DNA from: Amia ocellicauda
Taxonomy: Eukaryota; Chordata; Actinopteri; Amiiformes; Amiidae
Direction: 5' to 3'
DNA length: 64,000 bases
Assembly (NCBI RefSeq): GCF_036373705.1
Contig: NC_089856.1
Location: forward strand, 11,619,001-11,683,000
Shown here: in pieces, positions 1 through 10,892 of the stretch
Position numbering within the stretch: the first letter of the stretch is position 1
How the letters are laid out: each line of letters begins with the position of its first letter
Position numbers and translations under genes: made by a program
The notes under the pieces: model-generated
What the model was told of the DNA's origin: nothing
The model's input: the letters and a program-made list of their open reading frames with translations, nothing else
The model's database searches: none

Positions 1-900
1 ATAAATCTTTAAAAATATCACCCCCTGAGCAGAAAACTACAGAGGATGGAAAAAAAAAAAACAATAAACAGGACTTTTAAAAACTTTTTATGCTACAGTA
101 CAAAATTCAATCCACTTTTTCAACTTCCCAACTAAACTCCAGCTTATTTTTGGAAAACACTTCAAGGTAAATCAACTACATTCATGCACAACACTTAATA
201 TACAAGGCTGCTGTCCCTTGGCTACCTAAAAGCAATAGGAATCAGAGTTAAGGTTTCATATCCCTACCAACACTCCACCATCTGCAGAAACCAGCAGGTG
301 AACTTGCCCCTTGGCTTGTCGGAGGAGAACCGCTTTGCAGCCTTTCCCCAAAGCCTGAACTGATGCATGGGGACTCTCACCCCTGCTAACACAGACCAAG
401 GCATTCTCAGTTCTATTTTGAGCAATGGTACAATGTGCACCCGCCAGGCACAGCAGTGTCTAATAAGGATAGCCTTCCTCAGGACACCAGGCTGGGTCCT
501 CTCACACATCCACAGTGGTGTTGGGAATCGGAGATATTCTATGGGATAGTCTCTGCTGGAATATTGTTTATTTAATTTTTATCCCATGGCCATCCCTGGA
601 TCAACCTGTTCCAGTACAGGCCCCATAGAACATGTATAGATCACTCTTAAAACAAGTGTAAACAGTATAGTTTGGTTGTCCAAAATAAGGGCAAGGGCTA
701 GATTGTGTGTGCAACACAGAACCAAATTCAAATAGTATATCACCGTTCAATTCGTCTGAAAACGAATCTGTCTAATTATTTCCCAAGTCCCAAGTTTGTT
801 AATTAATGACAGACACCAAACAGATGTAGTTTAAACCATAATATTAAAACCAATATGAATAATGTATTTTATGCGCACAAACTATACTGTTATGCATACA

Positions 901-937
<37 letters not shown>

Positions 938-1597
938 CCTATCTTAATACAATTTTTCATTTCAGGTGAACATTTACCGAAAAGGGGACGATTTCATACA
1001 CACAAAAAGAAAAAATAACTTCTTACCCACATAAAACATTCTAGCAAGTCCAAAGAATAAGACACTTAGCCAGAACCGCAGCATTGTCACTTCTATCAAA
1101 GACACTGGCTTCCCAGTCAATAGCTTGATAATAACCACAAGAACAGTAATTATTATTATTATGCAATACCTTTCCTATTCTACAGAAGAGCAAGCGCGGT
1201 GGATTACACGCTAAACTCGGGCTGTTTGCGTGGGATCATCCTCCGAGATGTCGGGTTCGGCCAATGCAATGTAAACAAACCAAGCGTCTAGTTTTAGGGC
1301 TCCCGTCTACATTAACATACAGTACCGAGCTGGCGCGATTAATAAAACCGCACAAAACAGACACATTGCAAATCTAGCCCGGCTGCGGCACTCAGAAATA
1401 GCCGCACTGGTGTTGTAATCCGGCAAACAGCAGCAAGTGCACCAAAAAGATGTCATTTATTCCAGCTGTAAACAAATCCTCCATTGCTTGGCGTCTACTC
1501 GGTCGCAGCGCACACAGCACGGCAGGAGCTGAAGTCCACAAGCTGCAGTTGCCGTCCGAAATTTCACACGCACTTCGGGCATCGTGGTGCAACGTAC
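1..1597. other. Non-coding, AT-rich left edge; no gene recognised
   Basis: I see no coding exon here. The segment is mostly AT-rich with A-runs near the start, an (AT)n microsatellite at about 905-932 and a short ATT run near 1149. CpG dinucleotides become frequent from about 1190 rightward, leading into the candidate promoter next to it. It could be the first intron of a leftward gene that continues beyond the window, but nothing in the sequence identifies that gene. Confidence 0.5.
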
Positions 1598-1900
1598 CTC
1601 TTTCTGCGAAGTTTTCCCCTGTTCCTCCCGACGGAGAGGAGTTGACAGACTTTCTTTTTGTTGTTGTTGTGGAGGCTTGCTGTCTTCTCTCCCCCCGTCT
1701 CCCGTCCTGTTAAAAACAAAGAGCAATAAAGCTCGTTTTATTGCGCCCGCTTTATTGTTGCAAATGACTTTACATTCGGGAAGGTCCGAAGCGACTCCGG
1801 GAGAGGCGATCCCTCCGTGCGGCTCCCCCGCTCTCGGCCCGGGCTGATTACGGCCACGCAGCGTCTGTTCTGTTTTGATTTGGACTCTCCGGTGCAGCTT
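1598..1900 (-). promoter_or_regulatory. Candidate non-coding first exon and CpG promoter of a leftward gene (possibly MBD6)
   Basis: The segment is CpG-enriched compared with its AT-rich surroundings. On the minus strand it ends in a good 5' splice site (AAAGAG then gtacgt, boundary at 1598). A 173-residue open frame crosses it but resembles no family I know and runs through the splice site, so I treat the exon as untranslated. In the human locus DDIT3 is divergent from MBD6, so by synteny a leftward MBD6 would be expected on this side. No methyl-CpG-binding domain sequence lies inside the window, so the gene identity is inference only. Confidence 0.25.
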
Positions 1901-2244
1901 TAATTCCTGCTTCCCAGTTGCTATTTTTCCCTTGGATTCCGTGCCAAAAAAAAAATCATGGAGTTTCCTTGGGAGCATGCGCAGTTCGCTAGGGACAGCC
2001 CTGGGAATTCCTTACCCACAATGCAAAGGGGCAAGGGGATGTTTGAAAAAAAAAAAATCGTAACAGGGGCTGTGTGGATTGAAGTCGCGGTAGTTTGGTG
2101 TAAATTGACTGCATTTCCATTAGATTATTGTTTAGGATCATTCTGAATATTCCCGAGGTAGTGCAGATCTTTAAAGGAAGGAACGAAACTGTGACAGACA
2201 TAAAACGTTTGCTTCAAACAAAATATAAAGGATATCCTTATATA

Positions 2245-3757
2245 CAGTGGCTGTGGGAAGTTTTCACCTTTTGATGTGTTACAACCTTAAATTATTAATT
2301 GAAATGGGATTTTATTCCTACTCAACAATTTGAAGAGGCAAGTTCGTTTTTATTATTAAACAACAGTTCATGTAAAATAAAATAAAATAAAAAACTGAGA
2401 TGTCTTGGTTAGAGAAGTATTTACCTCCTGGAGCCAATACTTGGTAGAACCACCTGGCAGCAGTTACAGCTGTGAGTCTTTGGGGGTAAGTGTCTACCAG
2501 GTTTGCACATCTGGATTGTGCAACATTCGCCCGCTCTTCTTGGCTAAATTGTTCAAGCTCTGTCACGTTGGATGGGGATCGGTGGTGGACAGCATTTTAC
2601 AAGTCTTGTCACGCATTCTCAATCAGATTCAAGTCAGGGCTTTGACTGGGCCACTCTAGGACATTCACTTTCTTGTTTTTAAGCTACTCCGGTGTCAATT
2701 TGGCTGTGTGCTTGAGGTCATTGTCCTACTGAAAGGTGAATCTGTACCAGTCTAAGGTCTTTTGCAGACTGAAGCAGGTTTTCTGAAGGATTTGCCTGTA
2801 TTTACCTCCACTAATTTTGCCCTATACCCTGACAAGCTTCCAAATCCCTGCTGCTGCAAAGCATCCCCATTACATGATGCTGTCACCGCCATGCTTCACC
2901 GTAGAGATGATGTTACCTGGGTGATGTGATGTGTTTGCAGAAGACATAGGCTATTAATGGTTTGAATTTAGGGCAGAAAGTTCATTTTTTATTTAATTGG
3001 ACCACAGAGTCTTTTGCCACATCTTTTTGCAAATTCCAAGCAGGATTTTACATATTCAGAAATGATTTCCTTCTTCCCTCTCTTCCATACAGGCGGGCTA
3101 AGAGGAGTACCTGAGTTATTGTTGCCAGTTTCTCCCATCTCAGCCTTGGAATGCTGTAGGTCTTTCAGAGAGGTCATTGGTCTCATGGCTGGTTCTCTGA
3201 CCAATGCACTTCTTACCTGGCTTAGTTCATTAGGACGGCTTGCTCTAAGTAGATTCTGGGTGGTGCCATACACTTTCCACTTCTTAATGATCGACTTGAC
3301 TGTACTCCAAGGGACTTTTCATATCCCACCTCTGATCTGTGCCTTCCCACATAGTTATCCTGGTTTTGTTTTAAAAGCTTTGAATGCTCTACATAACCGT
3401 GGGCCCTTTCAGACACAGGTGTATTTAAGCTGAAATCATGTGAAACACTTTTGCACACAGATGGACTCCATTCAACTTATCGTGTGAATTCTGAAGGCAG
3501 TTGGTTGCACCTGAGCTTATTTAGGAGTATCATAGCATAGGGGGTGAATGCTTCTTTGTTGAACATTTTTCAGGTTTTTATTTTTAATTGATTTTGGTTT
3601 TTCTCCCCCCCCCCCCATTTTTCCCATATTGAAAGTGTAGAGTAGGCTGTGTAATTCAAAGGGACAGAAATCCCATTTAAATGTATCACAATTTCAGGTT
3701 ATAACACAAATAAATACGACAAAGTCAAAGGGGGGTGAATTCTCTCTATAGCCGCCG
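2245..3757 (-). mobile_element. Degenerate Tc1/mariner DNA transposon
   Basis: The element is about 1.5 kb, flanked by TA on both sides, with diverged terminal inverted repeats beginning CAGTGGCTGTGGG on the left. Its right end, read in reverse complement, shares the TTCACC and GTTATAACC/GTTACAACC blocks. Minus-strand translation gives Tc1 transposase remnants. At 2989-3273 there is a helix-turn-helix region with RALVREP-like and LKDLQ motifs. Near 2750-2900, across stops and frameshifts, there is a remnant of the HGG..WGCF region. There is no intact ORF, so this is an old, inactive copy. Confidence 0.85.
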
Positions 3758-4670
3758 TATATATATTTATATAGGCATGCCTCATATGGGACAGTACAAA
3801 TGACTTGCCATTTTGCATATGCAACACATACATATCATGAATCAAGAAAATTAAAAACTGTAAGCAAAGGTTTGATGCATTTTAACTCATAGGGGTGACA
3901 TGAAGAGGAACAGCAATGACCAGATATTAATTAAATATTATATTGATGATGAGACGAAAGGAAAGCACAACAAAACAGAGAACAGGCTGCCATCCTCATG
4001 AGAGACTAGGCATATGTTTTGCTGTGAATGTAGCCCAGACCAGGGAGAAAGATGGAGATCCAGTGACATTTGGCATATAAAAAAAAACATACCCATGAGC
4101 CACTGGGACATGTTTGATTTATTTTTAAATAAACAAACATTAAAGAAACAACCACCCCACCCCAACAGCAATATCATTTAGGGTTTCACACTAAAGAATC
4201 TTTAGTAAAGATATAAGTGTCAGAAAATGCTGGCCCTGTGATGTGAGGTACAAAACTTAAATAACAGAAAGAGAGATTGATATACCATTAAATGAATCCC
4301 TGGAAATAAATAAAGATGATGGCAGGAATGTTTTCTTTCTGAGCCGGGTGGTGAAGGATGCAAGTTGAACATGTGGGTGTTCTTGGGCTGCTCACCAGTA
4401 CCAATTGTGTTGCACTCTGTTATCTGTTATCTTGCTTCCTTCCTTTTTCGTGTGGTAGCTTTCTTCCCCTCGTGCAAGGTACACAGCGACAGTGTCGGTG
4501 AAACCTGTTTTCATGGGATTCCAAAATGCATTTGCACATCTGGCTTTTATATTGAACCTGATGTCTCCAATGCATTCAAATTATTAATAACCTCTGATTA
4601 GGTCAATGATTATATTATGTTAATATGACTTCATTAGTCTTTGGATCTATTTCCACTGTGTGATCAGTTA

Positions 4671-4715
<45 letters not shown>

Positions 4716-7200
4716 ATAAAACAAAACATGTTCCCTTGGATAAGGTTTTGCTATAATAATAGGTCAGGAGAGTGGGGTTTTTGTTCCTGTAATAATAATA
4801 ATGTTAAATATATCAAGTGTATATATGGGGCTTTAGGACCATTTAATATATATATATATATATAATTGTTATTATTACATGAAATAAATTAAGTGTATAT
4901 AGGCATTTAGGACTGTGATGGGAAATCACTGTACAGGAGTGAGTGTGGGTGTTACTTATAGGGAATGCCAAAGGTACTATATGTCCAAGCAGACTAATTA
5001 TATTGCAGAGGAACAGCAGAAAAACTTAATGTAGCCTAATTTTATGTGAGAAAAACACTTACGTGGGAAAATCAGCATCGTTGCCACTGGCGAATATGTG
5101 AGTGCTGCGCTATACCTCTGTATCCGCACAGTGAGCTCCTGACACAACACGGGGCTGCAGAGGGACTTTGATATGCATTATCTGCTATTCGCTTGCTGGC
5201 TGTTGCTAGGGCCCTATGGTGACGACTCTGTGGTCTCTGATCATGTAGCTCTCCGCAGTGCTAAATGCACAGTAGGGCTGTTAGCAGGATACACAGCCCA
5301 CGTCTTAATCGAAGCGCTGCAGCAACACACACTTTGGCGCTTATGTGATTTATTGATTTTAATCAGTTTTAATTAAATGTGTGCATCGGTTAACGATGTC
5401 TTAGGTTCCAATACAAAATATGGCATTGCTAATTAACAGCCAGCTTGTACCATCTTTCAAATTCCTTTAAAAAGAACATAACACAATAAACAAAACGTGA
5501 TTTGTGATTTTTCTGTAACCTGTAAGTCGCCATGGATAGGGGGGTCTGCCAATAAACAAATACATGACTAAATTAATGAATAATGCATGTATGTATTGGA
5601 AAGTCCATAGCTGTGAAGCTGTTGGAATGGTATTATCAACCTCTGAACCTGGTAGGTTATACAATGCAATTATATAACGAGCGATATCAAGCATTTCGGT
5701 TACACGACGCAAAAGCGCAATGGAGCAACGCCCTCCAATGCGCCGAATCCGACCTTGGACTGCTTTCTTTGGGGAGGGAGGGGCCACAGTAGCCCAGAGG
5801 AGGGAGGGGGCGCAAGCAAGACAGTGCAGATGTGTGGCAACATCTGTCGAGGCCCGCAGATGGGGGCGACGCGGTCATTTGGTATTTGGGAGGTTCTCAA
5901 TACCCCTACGGGAACCCTCCAATAGAAACCGCACAACTTAATTCGCGAAACTCTCCAGATCCTTATCGTCAGGCAGTCTCCATAAATAGAAACACACAAG
6001 TCTAGTTGTACACGAAACATACACACGTTTCTAATTTTCCACACAGTTCCTAATGAACGTGTATGTGATCACTACATTATAGTAAATATCACATAAAATG
6101 CATAAATCCTGATATATCTGTACGATAAATGACAAAAGGCTCTCCTCTAGATCCGAGTTTTCACCTCCTTTTCTATTAGAAAAAATATAAAGTTAATGGT
6201 CAACCAGTATTTAGCTTAAGCATTCCTGACTAATAGGAACCAGGATTGTAACATCCAGACCATCTAAAAGAGGCCGCCGATACGGAATGCACGGAAATGA
6301 CATTGCAAATATAGGGCACGGAAAGTCATCGAGTTCTCGGTAACACTAGAATTAATGGGCACCGATTCTTAATTAATTAATTGATACATCCCACAGGAAT
6401 AACGCGCGAAAGCCTCAGGCACTTCCACTGCCGATTTGCGATGTTGATCACATGTATAAACCGTATTCACCCTCACCCTGTTATACACACGAACGGCAGA
6501 ATTCAGATGACCTTCATAAGGTATGCATGTGTTATCCCTGCGATATTCATACATCAATTCATTAAAGATCGGTGACCATTATTGTAACATTTGACCCCAG
6601 TTCTCAAAGGTAAAGGTCGAAAACGCACAGAAGGGGAAAAAAATGATCAATGTATAACTTTAAACCTAACTAACCAATACATTGTAACAATATCATGAAT
6701 GTTATTTAACTAGTTACAGTAGCTAAATATGTATAAAAACATAAGAGCAGACGCCCCTTTCCAGGACCACTTACAGGTTACATATACAAAATAAAACGAG
6801 GACAAGGACATAACAAGACTCTAATGATAATAGACTAATTAACGCTGTGCGTCAGGTACTTGTGATATTTATAGGTATTTCTTCAAGAATTAACTGGTTA
6901 CCATGGCTGCAGATACGATCTAAAATTATACATAGTCAGGTGCCTAGTCCCGTTCACCCAATTATAATCTTCCCCCACCACAAACTACACCACCGATTCT
7001 TAACAGCGTGTAAACTGCAGCCATCGCCTAACTAGCTAAGACATGATGATTAGCAAGACGAGAAGAAAACGTACAACGACAAAAAAAAAGTCATATTCTC
7101 GGTAAGGTCAAATGGATCTAAGAATCCACGCAACACAGGCACTCAACTTTAAAACAACGTTCACAGTTTCGTGTTTAATAATGCATCAGCCCCGCTTCAT
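3758..7200. other. Intergenic region upstream of DDIT3, no coding exon seen
   Basis: This stretch is mostly AT-rich. It contains an (ATT)n microsatellite at 4671-4713, an (AT)n run near 4846-4863, and small CpG-containing patches near 5090-5330 and 5690-5890. The second patch is GC-rich with GGGAGGG boxes and could be regulatory. Open frames are short, carry no domain that I recognise, and have no supporting splice pattern. Confidence 0.5.
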
Positions 7201-7222
7201 GTTGGAAACCGGTTGCCAACGG

Positions 7223-7231
7223 TTGCATCAT
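7223..7231 (+). promoter_or_regulatory. DDIT3: CARE/AARE (ATF4-C/EBP composite site) of DDIT3
   Basis: The sequence TTGCATCAT in sense orientation matches the C/EBP-ATF response element that drives CHOP on amino-acid limitation. It lies about 340 bp upstream of the inferred start site. The human CHOP element sits at a similar distance, about 300 bp upstream. The motif is seen directly; its function is inferred from the known mammalian promoter. Confidence 0.75.
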
Positions 7232-7339
7232 TTCACATGACTCCCACACGCCCCACATTCGTCCTGGCTGTCTTATGACTGCATCACAACTTCCCCGACA
7301 CACAAACTATGCAGTCTGGGCCTGCAAGCAGGGGCCGCT

Positions 7340-7565
7340 GGTCCCGCCTCCGCGCCTACGTCACAGTGGAGCGAGCGGCGCACTCTCGCTCGCTCATTGG
7401 ATATCACTAAGCAAAAGACCCTGCGCCTGCGCTGCCGAGTGGCCAATGCGGCCGTCAGTCAAGCTGTCTATTCCGGCGTTTGCGCTTGGTTGCCCCCCTC
7501 CCCTTTTCTCTTGTGGTTAGGTTGCTCCGGCTATATATAAGGATCGCCGGGAGTTTCCGAAATTC
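7340..7565 (+). promoter_or_regulatory. DDIT3: DDIT3 core promoter: GC box, ATF/CRE, CCAAT boxes, TATA box
   Basis: In order the segment has a GC box (CCCGCCTCC near 7343), a TACGTCA ATF/CRE-like site (7357-7363), an inverted CCAAT box (ATTGG, 7396-7400), a direct CCAAT box (7443-7447), a pyrimidine-rich Sp1-like stretch near 7494-7510 and a clear TATATATAA (7532-7540). Transcription should start near 7565-7572. A perfect ER-stress element (CCAAT-N9-CCACG), known from the mammalian CHOP promoter, is not seen at either CCAAT box. The following exon carries the DDIT3-type uORF, which assigns this promoter. Confidence 0.8.
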
Positions 7566-7681
7566 GCATTCAGTGACATTACTGAACAATGGTTAACATG
7601 AGCTATCACCAATCCACTCCAGAAAATCAAAATACTGCGAACCCCAGACAGTCGAGAAAGCGAAATAATAAAAGAAAAAGG

Positions 7682-9323
7682 GTAAGTTGTTTGTTTTTTC
7701 CGGCTTGCGTTATTTGTAGCACTGTAACTGTAGCGATTTCCTCTCTGCTTTCTTGAGATTGTGTGAGAAGTGTAACTTCTTCCCTGGCGGGTATTTGCTG
7801 GTGGAAAAACGAGCGCAGGCATGTTTTGGCAGAGCTCCCATGCCTGTTTTGGGAATACGGTTCCGCTCTTCTTATTTTAGACCATTGTGAGCTTCTTTCT
7901 AATTGGGGAGGGTTTTTATATTATTTTTCGTCGTCTTGTTTTGGATCTAGTTTCTAGTTTGTGTCTAACGACTTCTTTTCTGGGTCCAAGAAAACGATGT
8001 AGCTAAATTTTATATTGAACGCGTAATAAGTGTTCCTGTTTTATGAATATGAAAATGCCTCACGTTTTAAGATGTTGTTTTGTATAATTTCTTAATGTAA
8101 GGTGAATTTTAGTATTTAAAGCGTGATGTATCAATGTTTCAAATTGCCTTTGTTTTTGTATTGTTGGTAGTTTGATTCCATTACGTAATCCAACCACTTC
8201 GACATGATTGGCTTAATGAAGAATCTAAACATTTCAGGGACGTCCTACTACTGTTTATTGGACCGATTTCATTCAACCACCCGTCCTTATTATTCGTACC
8301 AATATATTTTGTACGGACATTACTTGCGAATAAACCAAAAACCTTATTCATTGTGCTGGTTTGCTACAGGTTACTTACACGCACAGCTATTACAAAAAAA
8401 CAAACACAAACAAACACGACGTAATTTGTAACTATGTATTGTTTACTGGCAGGAATGCGTTATTGATGTTTCATTGTCCCAAAATCGCTTACGCCAGTAT
8501 GAGGAAGTGTGTTCAGTGTATGATGAACAGATGAACAGAATGATGTTTCGCTAAGGACGCTATTTCAACCGGGGGAAAAAAAAGAATTTAGTCGAAGTGA
8601 CTTGATTGATTGATTTAGTCGGGCAGTGATTGACGGGTACCGCGCCGCGGTGATTGACAGCTCTGGCCGGGGTTGTGCGAGGGCTCGCGCGGTCTCCCAG
8701 ACGACCACAGGGGGCAGGCGCGAGCTGCGTCTTGTTGACATGGAAACCAGTGACCTAATTTCACAGCCCGACGCCAGATAAACGAGCTGCGATCGCACCT
8801 GGTTTATATCCGTGCTGCACTGCGCTACGATCCACAGTGATAATGACCGTAGCCGTATTACTGCCATTTTAATTCTTTAATGACAGTTGCGAATGGCTGG
8901 CAGCATTAGGCACATCTTACAAGTTAATCAATGAAAATTCTCTGACTGACAGTCTTTCATTCATGAAGTGTGAACTGTTTTCCTCCCGTTAGCAGGCAGT
9001 GCCAGTCCGGTCTGCGCTGCTCTAGTCGCTGGTTGTGTGCGTGTGTGCGCCTGTGTGTGTGCGCCTGTGTGTGTGTGCCTGTGTGTGTGCCTGTGTGTGT
9101 GCCTGTGTGTGTGCCTGTGCGTGTGCCTGTGCGTGTGCCTGTGCGTGTGCCTGTGCGTGTGTGCCTGTGCGTGTGTGCCTGTGCGTGTGCGCCTGTGTGT
9201 GTGCCTGTTGCTGCCGGGAGACTTTGTGTCGGGTCCTCAGTGAGGGAATGTACCGCAGGGGAGCGGCGTGGCTCAGGGCAGCCTGCCTGTGGATTATTAA
9301 TGAAGTTTCTTCTTTGTCTCTAG
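7682..9323 (+). other. DDIT3: DDIT3 intron 1
   Basis: This is the inferred intron between the uORF exon 1 and exon 2. It starts AT-rich, then becomes CpG-containing at about 8636-8860, and carries a GTGTGCCT-type minisatellite at about 9036-9210. I see no coding exon in it. A 33-codon open stretch after an AG at 8453 is probably chance. Confidence 0.6.
9036..9210. repeat. GT-rich minisatellite (GTGTGTGCCT type) in DDIT3 intron 1
   Basis: About 175 bp of 8-12 bp units alternating GTGT or GCGT with GCCT. The repeat keeps several frames open on both strands and so produces false Cys/Val-rich and His/Thr-rich ORFs. It lies only about 115 bp upstream of the exon 2 acceptor and consists of alternating purine-pyrimidine tracts. 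Confidence 0.9.
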
Positions 9324-9858
9324 ATTTGTTGGGGCACACCGTCTCCGCCGACACATCGCCAGACTTGATTAAAAGGTGATCGAATATTTCCAGAACCTGT
9401 AAAGTGTATTACTAGTTAATTAGACTGGTTTCTAGGGTTCTGATAAATGTCATGTTTCTTTACTGTAATTTATGAAGAATACAAATAATATAATTAATTC
9501 CTGTATTGGGCAGACTGCAATGGCAAGTAGATTAATATTTTGATATAGTATAATGACTGCAGTGCACCAGTGAGGCCACTCAGTGGCACTGTGGCTCTGT
9601 GCACCTGATGGCAAAGCTCTTTTTATTTTTATTTAATTCGGATGTAACCACTTCCTCCTTCACTGTTTTGAAAATCGAATTGCACGGAAGTTGATAACAT
9701 CACAAAGCCGGCAAAAGGTTTGAGCTTTAGAGCCTGCAGAATGAAGGCCAGTAAGTTAAATGAGTGGCTGAACATAAAAATGTCTGTATCTGGTTAATAA
9801 TTTATTGAAAATGTCTAACCCTGACCGTGTGTGTGTTGTGCAGGTGCAGGGCAGTCAG

Positions 9859-10835
9859 ATGACCGCAGAGTCGATGGCGTTCTCTCCATACCCTCCCGGC
9901 GTGGGGCCGCTGTGCGGGGCGGAGCTGGAGGCGTGGTACGAGGACCTGCAGGACATCCTGTGCTCGGATGCGGGTGGCCTGAAAAGTGTCCGGCCAGCCC
10001 AATGCCCTGAGGTCAGTTGGTGGGAGTGGACATCGGTGCAGTTGTTGTGGGATCCTTTTTAGACCCCTTTAGACCCCTGCATGGAAAAACTTCCCCACAT
10101 GTGAGTGTGTGAGTGCAGGTAGTGTTATTGTGTTGCTGGCTCAGCTGTAGCGATGCGAGGAGTGACGCTGTTCTTGTCTCCTGCGTGAAGAAGGAGCCGG
10201 AGTTCCTGGACGTGCTGGAGACCTGCTCCTTCGCCTGGCTGACGGACGGACAGCTGTGGGCCGAGGGGGAGCCGCTGCGCGCTGAGCCCCCACAGACTGC
10301 CAGCGCTGGGGGGGACCTGCTGCCTCCAGAGTTCTTCGAGCTGCTGAGCGAGGGAGCCGGGCTGGGAGGGGAAGGAGGAGGAGAGGGAGCCAGGGTGATC
10401 GAGATCGTAGGCTGTCTCCAGGAGCTGCCTGAAGAGGAGGAGGAGGAGGAGGAGGAGGGCGAGGGGGAAGGGGAAGGGGAAGGGGAGAGGAACGGGCTCG
10501 ACCCCTCACTGCTGTCCAGTGAAGAGGAGCTGCCCTCGGCCCCTGAGTCGCCCCCGTCCAGCGTGGGCTCCCAGGGCAGGGTGGCTCACAAGCGCAAGAG
10601 AAGCACACCCTCTTCCTCCTCCTCTTTCTCTCCCTCCTCCTCCTCCTCCTCTCCATCTGGAGCAGGGGCACCCAAGAAGAGCAGGAAGGAACGCGAGCTG
10701 GAGAACGAGAGGCGGGTGGTGGAGCTGACGGAGCAGAATGAGCGCCTGAAGGCTGAGATCGAGCGGCTGAGTGAGGAGGTCCAGCACACCAGGAGGGCGC
10801 TCATCGAGAAGCTGGTCAATACCAAGAAGTCCTAG
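9859..10835 (+). CDS. DDIT3: DDIT3 / CHOP / GADD153, stress-induced bZIP transcription factor
   Basis: Two coding exons: 9844-10011 (ATG at 9859, donor gtcagt) and 10191-10835 (stop TAG), joined in phase 0 to about 265 residues. The start MTAES and the motif [10 protein letters not shown] match the CHOP N-terminal transactivation region, and a later SFAWLT block matches human ASLAWLT. The C-terminus is a bZIP: a basic [14 protein letters not shown] region followed by a leucine zipper ending [14 protein letters not shown] dimerises with C/EBP proteins in the nucleus and promotes apoptosis during prolonged ER or amino-acid stress. The protein is longer than human CHOP (169 aa) because of a Glu/Gly-rich acidic run (about 10432-10490) and a Ser-rich run (about 10600-10663). 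The exact acceptor of the last exon could be 3 nt later. MARS1 is its convergent neighbour, as in other vertebrates. Confidence 0.95.
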
Positions 10836-10886
10836 AGCACAGCATTCCCATAGCGGCCGTCTCCATCACGAGGCTGGAGACCATGA

Positions 10887-10892
10887 AATAAA
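10887..10892 (+). terminator. DDIT3: DDIT3 polyadenylation signal
   Basis: AATAAA lies about 50 bases after the stop codon, giving a very short 3' UTR. A second AATAAA at 12641-12646 could serve a longer isoform. The short form is the simpler reading, but neither has been tested. Confidence 0.6.

Larger units (their letters stand above)
7589..9368 (+). promoter_or_regulatory. DDIT3: Spliced inhibitory-type uORF of DDIT3 (about 45 codons)
   Basis: Exon 1 (about 7566-7681) has an ATG at 7589 in strong context (A at -3, G at +4). The frame runs 31 codons to a donor (gtaagt at 7682) and continues in phase 0 into exon 2 (9324-9375; acceptor tttgtctctag, donor gtgatc), where TGA lies at 9366-9368. 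The peptide starts MVNMS and has an Asn-Gln followed by a basic, Arg/Lys-rich stretch, then ends HRQT. The human CHOP uORF peptide starts M-x-x-M-S, has an Asn-Gln and an Arg-rich centre, and ends HHHT. In mammals this uORF blocks CHOP translation until eIF2 is phosphorylated. Only about 22 nt of mRNA separate the uORF stop from the main ATG. The Ile-Phe-Ile stall motif of the human peptide is not evident. Confidence 0.75.

Noticed and set aside
1457..1978. 173-residue minus-strand ORF in the CpG segment
   Set aside because: It runs through a strong splice donor, has no recognisable domain, and its composition suits a GC-rich 5' UTR rather than a protein.
7396..7460. ER-stress element (CCAAT-N9-CCACG) in the DDIT3 promoter
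   Set aside because: CCAAT boxes are present, but neither is followed at 9 bp by CCACG on either strand.
8453..8554. Possible extra DDIT3 exon continuing the uORF for 33 codons in frame
   Set aside because: The acceptor is weak, a 33-codon open stretch is expected by chance, and exon 2 at 9324 gives better splice sites and a human-like uORF end (HRQT).
9022..9379. 110-117 residue Cys/Val-rich (+) and Thr/His-rich (-) ORFs
   Set aside because: They are produced by the GTGTGCCT minisatellite, open in several frames at once, with no domain.
10141..10671. 176-residue antisense ORF over DDIT3
   Set aside because: It is the reverse strand of the Glu and Ser runs of the DDIT3 coding exon. The Arg/Pro/Leu-rich composition is an artefact.
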